DNA from: Saururus chinensis
Taxonomy: Eukaryota; Streptophyta; Magnoliopsida; Piperales; Saururaceae
Assembly: GCA_035235625.1 (NCBI GenBank)
Contig: CP141143.1
Location: forward strand, 33,217,178-33,281,177
DNA: 64,000 nucleotides
Direction: 5' to 3'
Under the pieces are notes generated by a model. It had not been told where the DNA came from. It saw nothing but the letters and a program-made list of their open reading frames with translations, and did not search any database. Made by a program: the position numbers and the translations under genes. Shown here piece by piece: positions 13,659-23,930 of the stretch (its first letter is position 1; each line of letters begins with the position of its first letter).

Positions 13659-14077
13659 TGTAAGGACCCTCATCTCTAAACCGGTTTTGGTTTTATTTAA
13701 TTATTGGTTATCGTGAGATTTACACGTATTCTGATCTAGTCGATGATTTCGTGAATAAATAGTATTTAAGATGGTTTTAACCAAAATAAACTTTAAGATT
13801 AGTGGTTTTAAGTGATTTTAAATCAAATGTGATTTTTTGGAAATTTTTTGAATTTTTACTATTTTTCCGAAAATTAGGGTTTTGACGGGACCCCTATGGG
13901 CCCCACTGTCAAAATTTTAATTTTTAGGTCAAATGAACTTAGACATCTACTTAAGGTCATACAAAAATTTTTAGAATTTTATTAGGCTTAATTAACACTT
14001 AAATTTGCATAATACCCACTTTTGCCTACCTTTCCTATTTACACCCCAAAACTTACCCATGCATACCCCAACCCTTA

Positions 14078-14089
14078 CTATAAAAGGGC
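14078..14089 (+). promoter_or_regulatory. TATA box of the family A LTR
   Basis: CTATAAAAGGG lies about 420 bp from the LTR start. The same motif is present at the equivalent place in the other family A copies (CTATAAAAGGC near 39921, CTATAAATAG near 25620). Conservation in three copies supports it as the LTR promoter. Confidence 0.6.
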
Positions 14090-14754
14090 AAACCTGAGCC
14101 ATTTCTATTTTTGGGAATAGTCTAAGGAAGGAGGTCTGACCTAATCCCCACTTAGGCCCGGATTAGAAGCTGATTAAGGTAAGCCTTCTCTAATCAAGCA
14201 CTAAACCCTAGCTCTCTTCCTAATCTTTTCCAAATCTACTATTTTCCCCATATTTCAATTTGTTTTTAGACCTCAAAAACTACTGATTTGTGTTTTACTA
14301 CAAACCCTAGCTTTCAAAATTCGATTTTTACAACCAACAAGCCCTAGATCTAAGATTTAATTAGGGGTTTCTTTGGTAAATTGATTTGTAATGGAGTTTA
14401 ATTCAAACTCAATGTGTTTTCAAGGATTTCAAGAAGGGTGACTCTTCAATCCGAGCTTAATCAAGTGCTGAGGTAATGGGTCTTCAAAATCTCTGTTTAT
14501 CTATGGTAAAACTCTTCATTTTTGGCTTATTTTGAAATGAGTTGCTTGATTTGGTGTGTTAATGGTAAGATTAGAAAATGGAATTATTTAATCCCGATTT
14601 CATAGGGTTTTGCATTATTATGATATGGTTTGATATTCTGGAAGTCATGAAGGACTTTTGATGATGATTAGGGTGTTAGATGTGGATTTGAAGTATTATC
14701 AATGGTGTTTCGGTTTGGATTTGCGAAAGGAAGAAGATGACCAGTTCTGCCTTG

Positions 14755-14925
14755 TTGGCGTTCGAACGGCCCTTCTGGGCGTTCAAACGGCAACACTGTC
14801 GGAACGACAGTTTTTCAGTTCATCCGATCGAACGGCCTGCTAGGCGTTCGAATGGCCAAACTGTAAATTTCAAAATTTTGCATTTAACCGATTGAACGGC
14901 CTGAAGGGCGTTAGAACAGCTACTC
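14755..14925 (+). repeat. Cluster of inverted CGTTCGAACG-type motifs in family A LTR
   Basis: Three units of about 35 bp each pair a '(C)CGATCGAACGGCC' or 'GGCGTTCGAACGGCC' block with a second 'GGCGTTCGAA(T/A)GGCC' block. The motifs are near-perfect palindromes rich in CpG within otherwise AT-rich DNA. Weaker versions are at 26290-26330 and 40605-40695 in the other family A copies. Confidence 0.7.
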
Positions 14926-16139
14926 AGTAAATTATATGTTGTGCATATGATGTTTATTTCGATGATTCCACTTTAGCTTGCCAATTTCATATGAATGTGG
15001 AGTGTTTAAAGCTATATTATGCTACTATAAATACATGCTATTGAGTTTATGGAGTTGAGATATATGCTTAGAGATTTGTGGAAGGACTTATGTTTTGTGG
15101 CATGATGTTGGAATTGTCATCTTGAAAATTATGAATGGTTGATTTCCTTTGGATTAAGCATATTTTCAGTAGAACTACTACCTATTATTGGACTGATTTG
15201 CCATGATAGAATGTGGTTAGTTGATGTGTGGATGTTGGTGAATGCCATGACTCAAGGATGAAATGAATAATCTTATATGTGTTTAGCCTTTGTGGTTGAG
15301 TTTTCATTTGAGTTATGATTTCAATAATTTTTCTCCTATGATTTTTGCTGGAATTCATGTTTAGATGGTAATTCACATGTGTAGTGTGGTAGTGAGTTTA
15401 ATTTCAAGCATGTTGACATGCATTGTATGAAATGCTTCTACTAGTTACACACACACATGTGGGGGTTAAATGATGATGTTGAAGCTTGATATTGTGATTA
15501 TGAATGATGCATTAGGGGCTGGTAAGAGTACTTATCATGGATTAGGATTCATGTATGCTTTGCCCACGTATATACCATGCAGCATGCATCATGAAAATAG
15601 ATTTCCAATTAAGGCTTCATCGTGGTTAATCAAATTTGACCGATTGGATGCAATGTAATAAAATTGTGTGCCAGATTGATTGGTCGTGGATTAATTGCAA
15701 GTTGATTGGTCCGAAAGGACATATTTTGATTTGAGTTCCTGTGTGGAACGAATGCACTCCCCGGGTTGAGTCTAATTGAATGGAATTATGTGGGGATGAG
15801 TTGTGTACTTGTCTTGCAGATTTTGAGAATGTTATTATGAGTGTCATCTGGACCCTGAGAATCTAGTGTGGTATGCTCTGTGCACCCCGCTACCACATGT
15901 TCTAGGGTTCTCTGTGTGAGAACTCGGGCTCTTCCCTCCACAGGAGATGTCCCTGGGCGAACACCCTTGCTCTAGATTCTCTGTGTAAGAATGGGACATC
16001 CTTGGCCAGGATCGTTCAGGGCGAGCAGCATTAGGGATTGACAACCCCGATCTTTCTTGAATTCTTGTGTAGAATTTTGGACCATGACACGCCTTCATGG
16101 CCTTGTCTATGTCCCGTCTGTGTGACACCAACGTGTGAT

Positions 16140-16440
16140 TACTCCTTGATGAAGGTTGTTATGATATGATGTATGATGGAATATGTATGTTAGAGATACA
16201 TCCATGCAGGTTGATTATGAGATGATGCATGATGAAAAATGTATGTTAGAGATACATTCATACAGGTTGTATTGATATGATGCATGTGGAATATGTATGT
16301 TAGAGATACATTCATGCAGTTTGATTTCATTATAATGCATATGGAATATGTATGTTAGAGATATATCCATGCAGGTTGATTTCGATATGATGCATGTGGG
16401 AATATATATGTTAGAGATACATTCATGTAGGATTTATGAT
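16140..16440 (+). repeat. About 62-bp tandem repeat in family A LTR
   Basis: Roughly five units of the form '…gatatgatgcatgatggaatatgtatgttagagatacatccatgcaggttgat…' follow one another. The same repeat, diverged, is at the same place in the copies at 41940-42190 and 27400-27629 plus 32237-32340, so the array is an old property of the LTR family. Confidence 0.85.
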
Positions 16441-17104
16441 GAGAATAAAATTAGGTGGATTATGTACTATGATGCAGTTTCAGGTGATGTGTATGTGTGA
16501 TCAGAAAATGATGCACCATGTTAATCTTCGATTTGAATGATTATATTGCTATGCTATCGTATTTTTTTTTTCCGATGTTGATAGTGATATTAAAAACCAT
16601 TGCTGAGTTTGTTAAACTCACCCCTCTTTCTTGTGTTTTGATTTGGGGTTGCGTGGTGCGACACGCAGACGGACAGGATCTCCTCTTTGAGGAAAGGTCG
16701 GAGATGGCTTAGATGTGATCGTGGAGATCGTTGTGTGACTTAGTTCCTTTGATTTTATGCTTTATGTTTAGAACCTTTGTATAGGGTTCTTTGTTTTGGG
16801 ATATATGTCACATGTTACAATTATGTTTGCCTAAGTCTTATTTTGAGCCAGTGTGGGATATATTTGACTAAGTATGTGGGTTTGAGATTGGTTGTTTACT
16901 TTGTGTTAAGCAACTCTCTTTTCTTTCCCTCTTTATTTACTCTTGCTCAAAGGATTGTACGTACTCTGTAATTCTATTAATCGCCCGTGGTTAGGGTTAA
17001 GTCTTCCGCTAAGTCGTTTCTCAATTTCTCCTTCGTCGCCCCCGCACGCTTGACCGGCCCTTAGACTGGGTTCGGCTTGGGTCGGGCACCGCCTGGGCGT
17101 GACA

Positions 17105-18677
17105 CATTGAATGTGGTAAGTTAGGTCACTTTGCTGCTGATTCTCCTAATTCGAATTTTGACAATTCTTCTGATGAAAAGGCGAAGAAGGAAAAAAGATT
17201 TGAGAAAAAGGAAAAAAGTGCTTCAAGCAACCTACTTTGATTAGAGCTCTTCTGAAGAAGAAGAAGAACTGTATAACTATATTGTCTTCCATGCAAGTGT
17301 AAAGGATAATAGTTCAAAAGATAATTCTCATGAGTCCACTTCTCTTGAAGAAAACTCAGAGTCTTAGGCTTATTTTGATGAGTTTAAGGGATTCCTCCAA
17401 CAACTCTTAGTCCTGACTAAGAAAACCAAAAGCCTTGAGAGAGAGAGAGAGGGAGTTGAAGAAGAAAGAAGATGAACTAATGTCATCTTTTCAAGAGGCA
17501 AATAGGTTAGTGAAGTTGAATGACTTTAAGAAAGACCTATAGTGTGAGATATAAAAATCTAGCGCTCTCAATAGAAAACTCATGTCCTCTAAAGAGAAAT
17601 TAGATGGTTTTAAGAGTTGGAAAAATAAGTTTGAGATTATGCTTAACATTGGTCAAACAAAATGGGCTTAGATTTTAAGAATTTCTTGTCTTCCCCCTTA
17701 GCAAAACCAATTATTTTTGTGAGAGAAAAAGAAAGTATAAAAGAGCCTAAGATAGTGCCCAACCCACCTTGGTCAATAGTGAATGGAGGAAGGATAGGTT
17801 TTAGCACAGTAGTTGTGTATGATGTTTGCCATAGTAAGACCCATACTAGAAGATAATGTCCTAAGAATTATCTTTGCAAACTTAGGTCAAAGAAGAATGA
17901 GAAGAAACATATTACCTCATCTATTCCTAAGTTGCCCCACCAAATATATAAAAACGAAGATAAAGGGAGTGTGAGTGTGGGTGAAGAAAGTTGATCTTCA
18001 AGCTTTGAAGGATTAATTTGAAAAAATAGGGAAGTCTACCTTTAGTTTCTTTAGGATTGGTTGGCTAGGTAAGACTAAAGAATCTTACATCTCTAAGTAA
18101 GAGATTTTAATTTGTGTCCATGGTTAAATTCTTTTTATCATTGAGATATTCATGGTTTTTAATTTTATCTCATTTTTACTCTTTTTTTACATGCTTTTAA
18201 TTCCTAGGTTTTGAATTAAAAAAATAAAAAAATGGGATAAGATCAAAAGTAAAAAAAATTAGTGTAGCTTTTGCTTAGGTTTACAATTAGTTTTGTTTTT
18301 GTTTTTGATAAAGTTACTTTTGAGATATTATGATATTAATTTTTTTTAAGCTGAAAAGCAATATGATTAGTGATCAAGTTACTTTTGATAAAGTTACTTT
18401 TGAGATATTATGATATTAATTTTTTTTAAGCTGAAAAGCAATATGATTAGTGATCAAATATACCTTAACTAAGAGAAGAATACACCAAAGAGAGTGAAGA
18501 TCAATTTAATTGTCTTTTGGTTGATGTTGCAATTCTCTTATTTAAAAACTTGCACACATTATGTTGAGACTTAAGTCACTTTTAGGTATAAACATCAAGA
18601 GAGAATTCTTAAATCTAAGTGGACTTAGGCATTTAAATTTTAGTTTAGTCTAGGAGATCAAATTAGAGGATCTTTGG
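17105..18677 (+). pseudogene. Copia gag remnant after the zinc knuckle (Sirevirus-like)
   Basis: Resumes with IECGKLGHFAADSPN, a CCHC zinc knuckle in which the last cysteine is serine. An acidic, Ser/Glu-rich stretch follows (17240-17370), then a Lys/Glu coiled-coil-like part (17400-17600). Next come a LDGFKSWKNKFE…LNIGQTKW-like block and a basic THTRR…NYLCKLRSKKNE block near 17830-17900 that resembles the second knuckle region of Sirevirus gag-pol. Many stops interrupt it. Sequence homology with 5940-6190 continues up to the MITE at 18678. Confidence 0.65.
18303..18457 (+). repeat. 80-bp tandem duplication
   Basis: A unit beginning ttttgataaagttac at 18303 is repeated exactly 80 bp later at 18383, nearly perfectly, ending …gtgatcaa at 18457. 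It lies in the copia remnant and is a recent local duplication, since the two copies are almost identical while the surroundings are decayed. Confidence 0.9.
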
Positions 18678-19021
18678 TAGGGATGCCACTGAGTTGGGTT
18701 TTGCCAAACCCGAGTCCGATATAATTTATGAACCAGTAAACCTGAATATGACCCGAATACCTATTCGAGTTGAATTTGGAAACCAAAATACGAACCCATT
18801 AGGGCCAGGTTGGATTTTATTACAATACAAAGAAAAATATAAAAAATTTATATTTATATCTTTATTCGGGTCGAGTTTTGCCAAACTCGAACCCGATACC
18901 ATTTAAGAATGGTAAACCCGACCCGAATTGCTATTCGGTTAAATTCGAAAACCCAAACCCGACCCATGAGGGTTCGGTCAAGTCAGTTTTTACCATATAC
19001 CCGACCCGAGTGGCATCCCTA
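18678..19021. mobile_element. hAT-type MITE with 8-bp target duplication
   Basis: Starts TAGGGATGCCACT and ends AGTGGCATCCCTA, so the terminal inverted repeats are nearly perfect over the outer 13 bases and continue with GGGTCGGGT-like sequence. Flanks are ATCTTTGG (18670-18677) and ATCGTTGG (19022-19029), an 8-bp duplication with one mismatch. TAGGG termini and 8-bp duplications are typical of hAT elements. The 344-bp body has no coding capacity and contains several ACCCGACCC / GGGTCGGG blocks. Confidence 0.8.
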
Positions 19022-19029
19022 ATCGTTGG

Positions 19030-19740
19030 CTAGATTTCTATTTTTAATTCACATAAAAGAAAATTCCAGGGTTCCGACAGGAGCACTACCTAAGAGAATT
19101 GCACCTTGTCTTGCACCTCTGCTTTGCACATTGGCTGCTGGCTTTTTCCAGCTCCATCAAATGAGTCTCTACTGAAATTCTTCGAGCCATTCATCTTTGC
19201 AAAGTAAAAATTCATGCTATTCTGGAAATGGATTTTGGCTTTCTTCTTATTTATGCTGGAAAAAAAATATTGTCTTTGTGGTTAGCTCGCTGTGTCTGAA
19301 AGAGTGGAGAATGTTGCCACAATAAAGCCTCTTCGCAGTGGTAGGCCTGGTTTTGACAGGTGCAATAGGTGCTGTTCTAAGCATGTTTAATGTTCAGGAT
19401 TTGTATTGGATTTTTTAAAGTAGATAATTCTTACTTTTATTTTTTGTCTGTAAGAAGAGAATGTATATACCAAGCCTGAATCCCTGGGAGATATGAAGGA
19501 TTGCCAAGATTAAACTCATATTCTTATGTATTTTAAGAAACAAGCTCCTATTAATTTTTTGGACAATTTCACTAACGTACTAAATTATTTGTTTTCCAGT
19601 AAAGTAGGTTGTCCACCTACAAAGAAGCAATCTGATCGCAAGGCTTTCTCTTGTCCAAGGCCTGGAGTAAATAATGGGGTGTCGGATTTGACTGGTATCT
19701 CTAAGTGGATGGTATGATTTCCTGGTGCATGCAATATTTA
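19030..19740 (+). pseudogene. Possible host-gene exon fragments, not recognised
   Basis: Base composition changes from AT-rich retroelement remnant to mixed, gene-like sequence. One stretch, about 19602-19710, is open, follows a TTTTCCAG acceptor-like site and ends at ATG|GTATGA, a donor-like site. It encodes KVGCPPTKKQSDRKAFSCPR and then a Gly/Val/Ser-rich piece ending SKWM. A second open stretch near 19070-19170 (…TGALPKRIAPCLAPLLC…) is weaker. I do not recognise either. Their company, fragments of unrelated genes on the same strand, suggests captured pieces rather than one gene. Confidence 0.35.
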
Positions 19741-20002
19741 AAGTGTAGCTTTCTCTCATTTATACTTTCCCACGTGAATTTGATGATGATCAAGCAGAAT
19801 TGTTAGCAGTTGCAAATTGTGTTGTTGATGCTAGTTGTGTGTGACTCTAACTTGCTATATAATTTTTAATTTTTTATAACTAGCTTGCTATTTGTCATTT
19901 TCTTTTTTCGCATTTTTTAATGTTGCTGTTTAAACTAGTTGGTTTGTTGCGTTTTCCCCAAGTTTATCCTTCTAGACAACTCTATATTTACAAATCGCGA
20001 CT

Positions 20003-20103
20003 TGTTATCCAAATGAAGCGTGTTCTAGTGAGTTCTGGAAGGCAATGGAGCCTATTTTTGCTTTCATTAGCCCAGAGGATGCTGCCTTCATGAAGCAGCA
20101 GGT
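20003..20103 (+). pseudogene. Possible exon fragment, not recognised
   Basis: An open stretch encodes SSEFWKAMEPIFAFISPEDA then AFMKQQ and ends at a GTCATT donor-like site. Its hydrophobic/acidic pattern and codon use look exonic, but I cannot name the family. It lies between the unrecognised exon near 19650 and the selenium-binding-protein fragment at 20747, all on the plus strand. Confidence 0.35.
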
Positions 20104-20746
20104 CATTTAAATGTTTTGTCTTAGTTGTGACATTCACACTCTTTGTCCTCTTTCCTTGCTTGTCCGTACTTTAATTGATGATTATGCCTGAAGTTGAAGT
20201 TTTTAGAGGATCTGGATGAATGTTTCTCTCTAATGTTTGCTACTGCTGGCAACAATATGGTAAAGTTGTTGCCCCAATTTTTGTGGGATGTTGGATATTC
20301 TATCATTCAACTGTGTCATTATCTTCCTTTGTTTTAGATGAGTGCTTGTTCAGCATATATCATGTCGGAATCCACTACAGAGTTGCTACTTTATTTTAAT
20401 TGAATCTTAGCCAAGTTTTATGCACAAAATTTATGTTAGTATAGCCTAACGTGAGTTCTGTCTTCAATAGAGCAGGGTATTTGTGTTTTTGTAGTTGCAT
20501 CGTGAAGGCAGGAAGCAATCAGTGTTTTGATTTTTATTCTTTTTCACCTTAAACCAAATTAAAGGCTACCCTCTTTTACATGAGATCTTTGTTTCTTTTT
20601 GGATAGTGATGGTGACCATTTCATAAGAGTTGTTTTAGTAGTATGGCATCTGCACACACATTTCTTGGAGTTCAGTTTTAGTTCCTAGGGAATAATTATT
20701 TCCTGCTATATGAAGATGCTTACTGTATGTGGGATTTAACCTTCAG

Positions 20747-20876
20747 CATGTTAAAGATGGTCTCTATGGAAGGCACCTGAATGTATATAGCTGGCCAGTT
20801 GGTGAACTCAAACAGACAACGGATCTAGGCATAGCTGGGCTCCAAATCATTGAGCTGTTTCAAAGATTAATATGAG
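20747..20876 (+). pseudogene. Selenium-binding protein (SBP1/SBP56) exon fragment
   Basis: After a CTTCAG acceptor site the frame encodes HVKDGLYGRHLNVYSWP, then VGELKQTTDLGIAGL. This matches the conserved block of plant selenium-binding protein in which 'GLYGRHL.VY.WP.GELKQT.DLG..GL' precedes 'PLEIRFLHDP'. The end diverges (QIIELFQRL instead of PLEIRFLH) and a GTAAGC donor-like site follows at 20877. Only this one exon of a roughly 480-residue protein is present; I see no trace of the rest. SBP1 is a cytosolic metal/selenium-binding protein of the methanethiol-oxidase family. This copy is a fragment and cannot be functional. Confidence 0.75.
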
Positions 20877-21142
20877 GTAAGCTTGCTCTCCGCTTCCTTA
20901 GAAACTTAGTTTTAGTGGTTTGATTTTATGCGTGTTTCTTTTTTTGTGGTATTGAAACCGTGCAGTGGCCGGGATCATACTGTGACACCAACAAGAGTTG
21001 ATGGCATGATGTGAGCAATACCTTTATTGTATTACAATACCTTTCATTGATCACAATCCTGTTTGTGTTTTCAGATCTATTTTTAGTTGCATACCTTTAT
21101 CGTATTACAATTGTTTTTTTCTTTTTCAGTTCAAACATCATA

Positions 21143-21401
21143 GCATTTGATGGCATGGTGTGAGCTATAGATCATTAAATCCTATAGGATTGAAGTGAGA
21201 GTCTTTTTCAATTAAAATATTATAGCATTTGATGGCATGATGTGAGACAAAACTCGTACTGTTCTCAATGGTATTAAGATGGGAGACAAAACTCTTACTG
21301 TTTGTTGTGCAAACCAAGGTCCTGCACAACCGAACCAGAACAGGAGAATGTTCTATTACAGGCTCAACAACAAGTGGCATTTCGCGTCCAACTTGCAGAA
21401 A
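21143..21401 (+). pseudogene. U2AF65 (splicing factor U2AF large subunit) exon fragment
   Basis: The frame from 21262 encodes LNGIKMGDKTLTV, then CCANQGPAQPNQ. After a one-base shift it continues EQENVLLQAQQQVAFRVQLA. This is the end of RRM2 and the linker of plant U2AF65 ('NG.KMGDKTLTVRRA…EQE.VL..AQQ'). The two arginines after TLTV have become cysteines. Upstream, 'tttgatggcatg(g/a)tgtgag' occurs at about 21147 and 21231 (and without the ttt at 20998), possibly repeated pieces of a preceding 'FDGM.' exon. U2AF65 binds the polypyrimidine tract at 3' splice sites in the nucleus. This is an isolated, frameshifted piece. Confidence 0.78.
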
Positions 21402-21989
21402 TTACAAAATTTATTTTTGCTCGCTTGTAATTTTGATATACTATTGTGGCCTAAACCCAAAATGCTTAGTCAGGGCAAGTGTTCATGTCTTACTATAAGT
21501 TTGCCTGCCTATTTGTTTCTTACATATGGACATATATCTTATGCTTAACACAGGTGACAAGCGCAGTTGAGTATTTGATAGGTTGCTTTGAGGAATATAC
21601 TTGAGTAGGCATGCTGATGATCTAAATGTGTAAATATGATTGAGTCCAAATGTCTCTGTTTAAATTGTGCAATGAACTATGTTCATGGTTCTTAAGTTGT
21701 TACTGACACTCGTCACACTCCTATATATCAGTCATACTTTATATTGAGCCTGGACAGTGAAAACTTTACTTCCACTTTCATATTGTTTTTGTTTTAGTTA
21801 GTCTTCTCCAAATGTCTCTGTTTCACTTATTCTCCCTCTGTTAATAGTGCCTTCTGCTGTTACTGAATAGAATTTACTTTGACTTGCTCTGCTCTAGACT
21901 TCGTTATTTTAACTAAAGCTGCTTGTCATGATTTCCTGATATGTAGGACTATGAGTATGAAAATTTTTATCCTGCGGCATATGAGTAGA

Positions 21990-22280
21990 AACACCTTACA
22001 GGAACCAAAAAATAGCTCGCAGATATAGCGGCTAAATTAGATGACTCCCAGAAACAGCTTCTTGACCTGTCAGCATCTGAGGATGCTCGGCTTGAGGAAC
22101 TTTGCAAGATCTCCCTGGAAAGGGACCGTGCGTGGGAATCAAAGCTTGAAGCTTTGCAAAAGCAACACTCACGGGATTCGGCTGCTCTATCTTCTGCCTT
22201 AAATGAGATACAAACGCTCAAACTCCAGCTTGAAGCGAATGCTGAATCTGAGGCTGCTCATGTTACAGATCAAAAGTATA
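21990..22280 (+). pseudogene. ICR/RIP (interactor of constitutively active ROPs) coiled-coil fragment
   Basis: The frame reads KK*LADIAAKLDDSQKQLLDL, SASEDARLEELCKISLERD, RAWESKLEALQKQHSRDSA and then ALSSALNEIQTLKLQLEAN, ending AESEAAHVTDQK. This is the conserved coiled-coil core of plant ICR/RIP proteins, which link active ROP GTPases to effectors at the plasma membrane and microtubules. One in-frame stop (TAG, about 22011) replaces an expected glutamine. The rest is open over about 90 codons, with the heptad pattern intact. No N-terminal microtubule-related or C-terminal ROP-binding part was found. It is the best preserved host piece of the 19-22.3 kb cluster. Confidence 0.85.
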
Positions 22281-22615
22281 TTGGATTTTCTTCTTCCCAC
22301 ATACAGTTTGATATTGTAATAGTTTTATCCTCATTTTGAAGTAGATGCAATCAAAAGTATATAAGAATTTTTTTAACAAAAAATTTAAAATTTTTTCTTT
22401 AAAAAAAAAAATTAACAACAGCAACAGCAGTAAACGTTGCTGATGTCATTTTTTTAAAAATATTTTTTTCTAATTTTTTTGAAAATAATTTTTTTTAAAA
22501 AACATTGACAATGTCATTTAAAAAAGAATTTATTTATTTCTAATTTTTTTAAAATTAATTTAAAAAATTAATTTTTTCAAAAAGATTGACAATAGTGACA
22601 GCTAAGGGTTTAGGA
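22281..22615. other. A/T homopolymer-rich DNA
   Basis: Long runs of A and T (aaaaaaaaaaa, tttttaaaaaat) with little other content. It lies between the ICR fragment and the CACTA-like terminal region, of which it is probably an internal part. Confidence 0.4.
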
Positions 22616-22904
22616 TTTTTTCTAATTTGAGTTTCAGCGATGCCTTTGTGGCTATCTTTGAAAATGTATACATTAGCAATGGTTGTAACATAAAATGTTT
22701 TTATAAACTCAACGGCGACATGTAAAAAGGATTCTTAGTGATGGTCATGGCCGTCGTTGAAAACCAAATTGGCTGTCGCTAATACCATCTACGACGTGAT
22801 TGGTAACGATGGAGAATTGACCGTCGCTAATGCCTTTAGCAAAGGTCAAGGTTGTTTCTAGCAATGGTTAGCAATAGTCACTAAAAATCAACTTTTTTGT
22901 ATTG
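22616..22904. mobile_element. CACTA-like right terminus with subterminal repeats
   Basis: The segment carries repeated variants of 'gtcgctaat' / 'tagcgatgg' in both orientations (gccgtcgttga, ctgtcgctaat, accgtcgctaat, tagcaatgg) and ends …ACTTTTTTGTATTG. The expected CACTA end is TTTTTGTAGTG, so the terminus carries one substitution. The same type of subterminal motif (TTAGCGACGC) marks the clear CACTA element at 60887. At 22905 sequence homologous to the copia LTR begins. The left end of this element was not found, so whether it includes the gene fragments at 19-22.3 kb is open. Confidence 0.5.
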
Positions 22905-23930
22905 TGAGTTTTAGAATTTGATTTGAGGTTGTAGTCGAATTAGATTTGGAATTGACATATTTTTATTGATCAAGGTAGAAGATTGAAGAATGTTGAAGGG
23001 TTTTGAAGCTTATTCAGATCACATTAGCATACAAAAATTACTTAGAGAGGTTTCAGAAGTGATTTCAAGGGCTTTAGAAGGACTTAGGGTAAAAAGGGGG
23101 GAAAAGTAAATTTATAGATAGAATGATTGGCAAAACAAGGCTTATCAAACGATCCATCGCACCTTGACTCAGCCCAGTACAAAATGATGACGAGAGTTAT
23201 TGATCAATTACTTGAAATATTGTGCACATTAAAAAAGGTGATTGATTGAATGATTGATCGTTTCAAGGACTAGTTACACTAATTAAGACTTTTTAATTTT
23301 AATTTTATTTCATATTCAAGTACAAGTTCTAAACCGACTTAAGGAGATATATAAGGATTATAAATTTACGAAATTTGAGAAAGGAAAGCCTAGAGGAGAA
23401 AAGAGAAAGAGAATTTATACCTTTACTTATTATTTTTCAAAGGAGAATTCACATAGAGCTTTGAGTTGAAAATCCAATAAAGAAGATAATTCACAAGTAA
23501 AGGAGCTTATACATAGAAATTTCAAAGACTTGTTGTAGCATATCTTTAATGAGAGATTAAAGATTTATACATATGCCAAAGTTAAGATAACAAGAGGTGA
23601 TTGTTGAAGATTAGAAGTAGATGAAGATATGGCAAAGAGGAGAAAGTTTCAAGTGTTTGAGGGAGAAGACTTGAAGGCTAGCAACAATGATTTAAACAAA
23701 AGTAGCTTGTGTTAGAGTCTAAACAAGATTGGTGGTTTGCTTGTGTTAATGTAAGTTTTGGTTTTTAGTACATTGATTTGGTTTCTTTAGAATTACCATA
23801 ATTTTTTACCCTAGTTAGGGTTTTTCAATTAAATTGATGTGTTCATGGGTGGATTTGATTGATTTATTCATTGTGGGAGTGCACTCTGAGTGAATACTTA
23901 CTTCCTTTGGCTTAATAACAAAAATTTGGG
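22905..23930 (+). repeat. Copia LTR, third copy, 5' truncated
   Basis: Homologous to 12265-13335 (shared …agaatttgatttgag…, …gaatgttgaagggttttgaag…, …ggagaaaagagaaagag…, …tgtgggagtgcact…). It begins abruptly at the CACTA-like terminus, without the TGTAAGAGCAT start of the 12181 copy. The GATCGATT-type motifs are also present at 23155-23270. No gag follows. Confidence 0.6.

Larger units (their letters stand above)
13659..17104 (+). mobile_element. Family A solo LTR, 3.4 kb, inserted in a copia zinc knuckle (duplication cattg)
   Basis: The element starts TGTAAGGACCCTC and ends GGGCGTGACA. It is flanked by perfect 5-bp duplications cattg at 13654-13658 and 17105-17109. Removing it restores the copia gag knuckle in frame (KC-IECGKLGHFAAD). 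No retrotransposon protein is encoded inside, so a solo LTR is the simplest reading; an unusually long non-autonomous element is possible. A TATA motif (CTATAAAAGGG, about 14079) gives plus as the sense strand. Inside lie a cluster of CGTTCGAACG palindromes, a tandem repeat and a short hairpin. Related copies: 39501-42783, 25247-32344 (split) and 53419-53760. Confidence 0.88.
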
